From: an uncultured Collinsella sp. | GTDB taxonomy: Bacteria > Actinomycetota > Coriobacteriia > Coriobacteriales > Coriobacteriaceae | Direction: 5' to 3' | DNA length: 7,775 bases | Assembly: GCA_900555515.1 (NCBI GenBank) | Contig: USLO01000080.1 | Location: forward strand, 1 to 7,775 | Shown: positions 6,391 through 7,775 of the stretch, piece by piece | Position numbering within the stretch: position 1 is the first letter of the stretch | How the letters are laid out: each line of letters opens with the position of its first letter | The notes under the pieces: model-generated | What the model saw: only the letters and a program-made list of their open reading frames with translations | The model's database searches: none | What the model was told of the DNA's origin: nothing | Program-made: the position numbers and the translations under genes

Positions 6391-6422
6391 GTACTCATAT
6401 TTGGCATTTTTTGCCCACAGGG
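6391..6422 (-). repeat. Right arm of 32-bp inverted repeat
   Basis: This is the inverted partner of 6185-6216, with 31 of 32 positions identical. On the minus strand it contains two in-frame ATGs (6407 and 6398) that open a 40-codon frame pointing inwards. The sequences outside the two arms show no shared short duplication that would mark a simple transposon insertion. Confidence 0.85.
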
Positions 6423-6504
6423 TGTTTCCTGGGGAACCGACAACAGCCTTAGGGTCGCGCGCGGTGCCACTTCCTCCCGACATCCGCCGACGTTTACCCA
6501 GATA

Positions 6505-6543
6505 AAACCTGCCAAAATAAACCTGTCCCTTTTTGGCAGGTTT
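6505..6543. repeat. 13-bp perfect palindrome with internal direct repeat
   Basis: AAACCTGCCAAAA (6505-6517) and TTTTGGCAGGTTT (6531-6543) are perfect inverted copies around a 13-base loop. The loop holds a second AAACCTG (6519-6525), which could pair with CAGGTTT (6537-6543) instead. No U-tract follows on the plus strand. On the minus strand TTTTATCT follows, so weak minus-strand termination is possible. It lies upstream of the aroF-side promoter, so it should not be in that transcript. It may be a REP-like repeat. Confidence 0.7.
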
Positions 6544-6558
6544 CGGGGTAACAAGGGC

Positions 6559-6587
6559 TTGCACTTTAGCGTGCGACAGCGGATAAT
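6559..6587 (+). promoter_or_regulatory. Sigma-70-type promoter of the DAHP synthase gene
   Basis: TTGCAC (6559-6564) and GATAAT (6582-6587) are separated by exactly 17 bases, both close to consensus. Transcription would start near 6594 and give a leader of about 48 bases. That is too short to hold an attenuator before the Shine-Dalgarno site. Confidence 0.7.
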
Positions 6588-6630
6588 GCCGAACACTCAA
6601 CAGTACGCTTATTGCTCTTTCTATAGATTG

Positions 6631-6636
6631 AGGAGG
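6631..6636 (+). promoter_or_regulatory. Shine-Dalgarno site of the DAHP synthase gene
   Basis: AGGAGG lies five bases before ATG 6642 and eleven before the in-frame ATG 6648 (the protein begins M-A-M). Either could be used. The first has the more usual spacing. Confidence 0.75.
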
Positions 6637-6641
6637 CCCCT

Positions 6642-7673
6642 ATGGCCATGGAATTCAAACGCAAGTTGCCGATCCCCATGGAGATCCGCGAGGAAATGCC
6701 GCTTTCTGCCGAGCTTACCGCCAAAAAGCAGGCATTTGACGCCGAGGTCGCCAAAGTCTTTACCGGTGAGGACGCACGCAAGGTGCTCATCATCGGCCCG
6801 TGCTCTGCCGACCGCGAGGATTCGGTGCTTGAGTACATGAACCGACTGGCCAAGACCGCCGAGGAGGTCAAGGACAAGCTCATCATCATTCCGCGCGTCT
6901 ACACCAATAAGCCGCGTACCAAGGGCACCGGTTACAAGGGTCTTCTACACAACCCCAACCCCGAGGCTCCCGACGACCTGCTCGAGGGCGTCAAGGCCAT
7001 CCGCCATATGCACCTGCGCGTTATTAAGGAAACGGGCTTCTTTACCGCCGATGAGATGCTCTACCCGTCCAACTACCAGTACCTCGTTGACCTGCTGAGC
7101 TATGTTGCCGTGGGCGCACGCTCGGTCGAAAACCAGGAGCATCGCCTGGTGTCGAGCGGCATTTCGGTGCCCGTCGGCATGAAGAATCCCACTGCCGGCT
7201 CTACCACCGTTATGCTCAACTCCATTTACGCCGCGCAGGCGCACCAGAGCTTCATCTTCCGCAACTGGGAGGTCGAGTGCGGCGGCAATCCGCTCGCGCA
7301 CGCCGTTATGCGTGGCTACATCGGTCTCGATGGGCGCACCTACCCCAACTACCACTACGAGCACCTCGAGCGCCTGGCCGAGCGCTATACCGAGCACGCC
7401 GGTTATGCCAATCCGGCAGCGGTCATCGACTGCAACCACGACAACTCGGGCAAGCGTCCGCTGGAGCAGTATCGCATTTGCAAGGAGGTGCTCGACAGCT
7501 GCCGCCGCAACGAGTCCATCTCCAAGCTGGTCAAGGGCTTTATGATCGAGTCCTACCTGGAGGACGGCAACCAGCCGGTCGACGGCGGCGTCTTTGGCAA
7601 GTCGATCACCGACCCGTGTCTGGGCTGGGAAAAGACCGACTACCTCATCCACGAGATCGCGGAGCGGGTGTAG
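6642..7673 (+). CDS. aroF: 3-deoxy-7-phosphoheptulonate (DAHP) synthase, class I AroFGH type
   Basis: This 343-residue cytoplasmic enzyme joins phosphoenolpyruvate and erythrose 4-phosphate to DAHP, the first step of the shikimate pathway to aromatic amino acids. Its length is close to E. coli AroG (350). Landmarks in order are IGPCS (51-55) with metal ligand C54, PRVYTNKPRTKG (84-95), GARSVENQEHR (158-168), VGMKNPT (178-184), MRG with R224, DCNHDNSGK (263-271) with H266, MIES with E303, GNQ (309-311) and GKSITDPCLGWEKTD (319-333) with D324. C54, H266, E303 and D324 match the AroG metal set, and R160, K181 and R224 match its phosphate-binding residues, aligned from memory. It has its own promoter and appears monocistronic. 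Which aromatic amino acid inhibits it cannot be read, so the paralogue letter (F, G or H) is nominal. Confidence 0.96.
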   Translation: MAMEFKRKLPIPMEIREEMPLSAELTAKKQAFDAEVAKVFTGEDARKVLIIGPCSADREDSVLEYMNRLAKTAEEVKDKLIIIPRVYTNKPRTKGTGYKGLLHNPNPEAPDDLLEGVKAIRHMHLRVIKETGFFTADEMLYPSNYQYLVDLLSYVAVGARSVENQEHRLVSSGISVPVGMKNPTAGSTTVMLNSIYAAQAHQSFIFRNWEVECGGNPLAHAVMRGYIGLDGRTYPNYHYEHLERLAERYTEHAGYANPAAVIDCNHDNSGKRPLEQYRICKEVLDSCRRNESISKLVKGFMIESYLEDGNQPVDGGVFGKSITDPCLGWEKTDYLIHEIAERV

Positions 7674-7701
7674 GTTACGGCGTTTTACCAAACGCCGTAA
7701 C
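7674..7701 (+). terminator. Perfect 12-bp hairpin directly after the DAHP synthase stop
   Basis: GTTACGGCGTTT (7674-7685) and AAACGCCGTAAC (7690-7701) pair fully around the loop TACC, starting at the first base after the TAG stop. No U-tract follows on either strand, so it is not a standard intrinsic terminator. It may protect the 3' end of the mRNA, pause polymerase, or be a repeat. Confidence 0.55.
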
Positions 7702-7752
7702 GGCTCGACGCTGCGCGGGCCGCATTTGGACAATCTGACGTTCAACTTCAAG

Positions 7753-7775
7753 GGCGCGACCAGAAGGTCAGCGCC
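7753..7775 (+). terminator. Probable terminator hairpin cut by the right edge
   Basis: GGCGC-GACC (7753-7761) pairs with GGTC (7766-7769) and GCGCC (7771-7775) around AGAA, with A7770 bulged. The window ends exactly at the foot of the stem, so a U-tract cannot be checked. The 51 bases between this and the previous hairpin show no gene. Confidence 0.45.

Larger units (their letters stand above)
6131..6641. other. Repeat-bearing intergenic region without a recognisable gene
   Basis: This 511-base spacer between the exporter terminator and the DAHP synthase gene is less GC-rich than its surroundings, markedly so around 6310-6410. It holds a long inverted repeat (6185-6216 and 6391-6422), two tiny convergent ORFs between and within its arms, a hairpin at 6296-6309, a 13-bp palindrome at 6505-6543 and the aroF-side promoter at 6559-6587. 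Longer minus-strand frames across 6285-6600 lack a Shine-Dalgarno site and resemble no family I know. The segment may be a repeat-element remnant or a small-peptide locus. Confidence 0.6.

Noticed and set aside
6285..6600. Longer minus-strand frames (103 and 72 codons) across the intergenic region.
   Set aside because: They have no Shine-Dalgarno site, run through the 13-bp palindrome and the 32-bp arm, have an atypical composition rich in Arg, Gly and Pro, and match no family I know.
6586..6840. ATG 6586 opens a frame rich in aromatic codons (QQYAYCSFYR then LWPW) just before the DAHP synthase gene, like an attenuation leader peptide.
   Set aside because: The ATG overlaps the -10 box, so it lies upstream of the predicted transcript start. 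There is no stop before the enzyme gene and no terminator hairpin between them. The later residues are simply the enzyme gene read out of frame.

Overview
The window reads as GC-rich chromosomal DNA of a Gram-positive-type bacterium, with strong Shine-Dalgarno sites and a strong G/C bias at third codon positions. My best guess is a gut Coriobacteriia (Collinsella-like). That guess rests on gene content and codon style, not on a marker gene.

Layout. (1) Bases 1-1104, minus strand: a short-chain dehydrogenase/reductase (SDR) followed by the N-terminal 82 codons of a 2-keto-3-deoxygluconate permease (KdgT family), which runs off the left edge. They look like a small sugar-acid operon. (2) Bases 1105-1394: a divergent intergenic region with a candidate promoter and a dyad for the SDR gene, and a long inverted repeat over the start of the next gene. 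(3) Bases 1395-6063, plus strand: a tightly coupled three-gene operon. It encodes a MarR-type repressor and two half-size ABC exporter subunits, with overlapping stop/start codons at both junctions and an intrinsic terminator at 6095-6130. The two ABC subunits carry complementary motif changes that predict a heterodimer with one canonical and one degenerate ATP site. The first subunit also has a roughly 200-residue Met/Gln-rich extracytoplasmic insertion between TM1 and TM2. (4) Bases 6131-6641: about 510 bases without a recognisable gene but with much structure. It holds a 32-bp near-perfect inverted repeat whose arms lie 174 bases apart, two tiny convergent ORFs that start inside those arms with nearly the same peptide, a bidirectional hairpin where they meet, a 13-bp palindrome, and a good promoter. 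(5) Bases 6642-7673, plus strand: a class I DAHP synthase, the first step of the shikimate pathway, followed at once by a perfect 12-bp hairpin. A second hairpin is cut by the right edge.

The genes fall into three independent units: sugar-acid uptake and oxidoreduction, MarR-controlled export, and aromatic amino acid biosynthesis. The exporter operon is a familiar type. The least explained part is the repeat-bearing spacer at 6185-6543.
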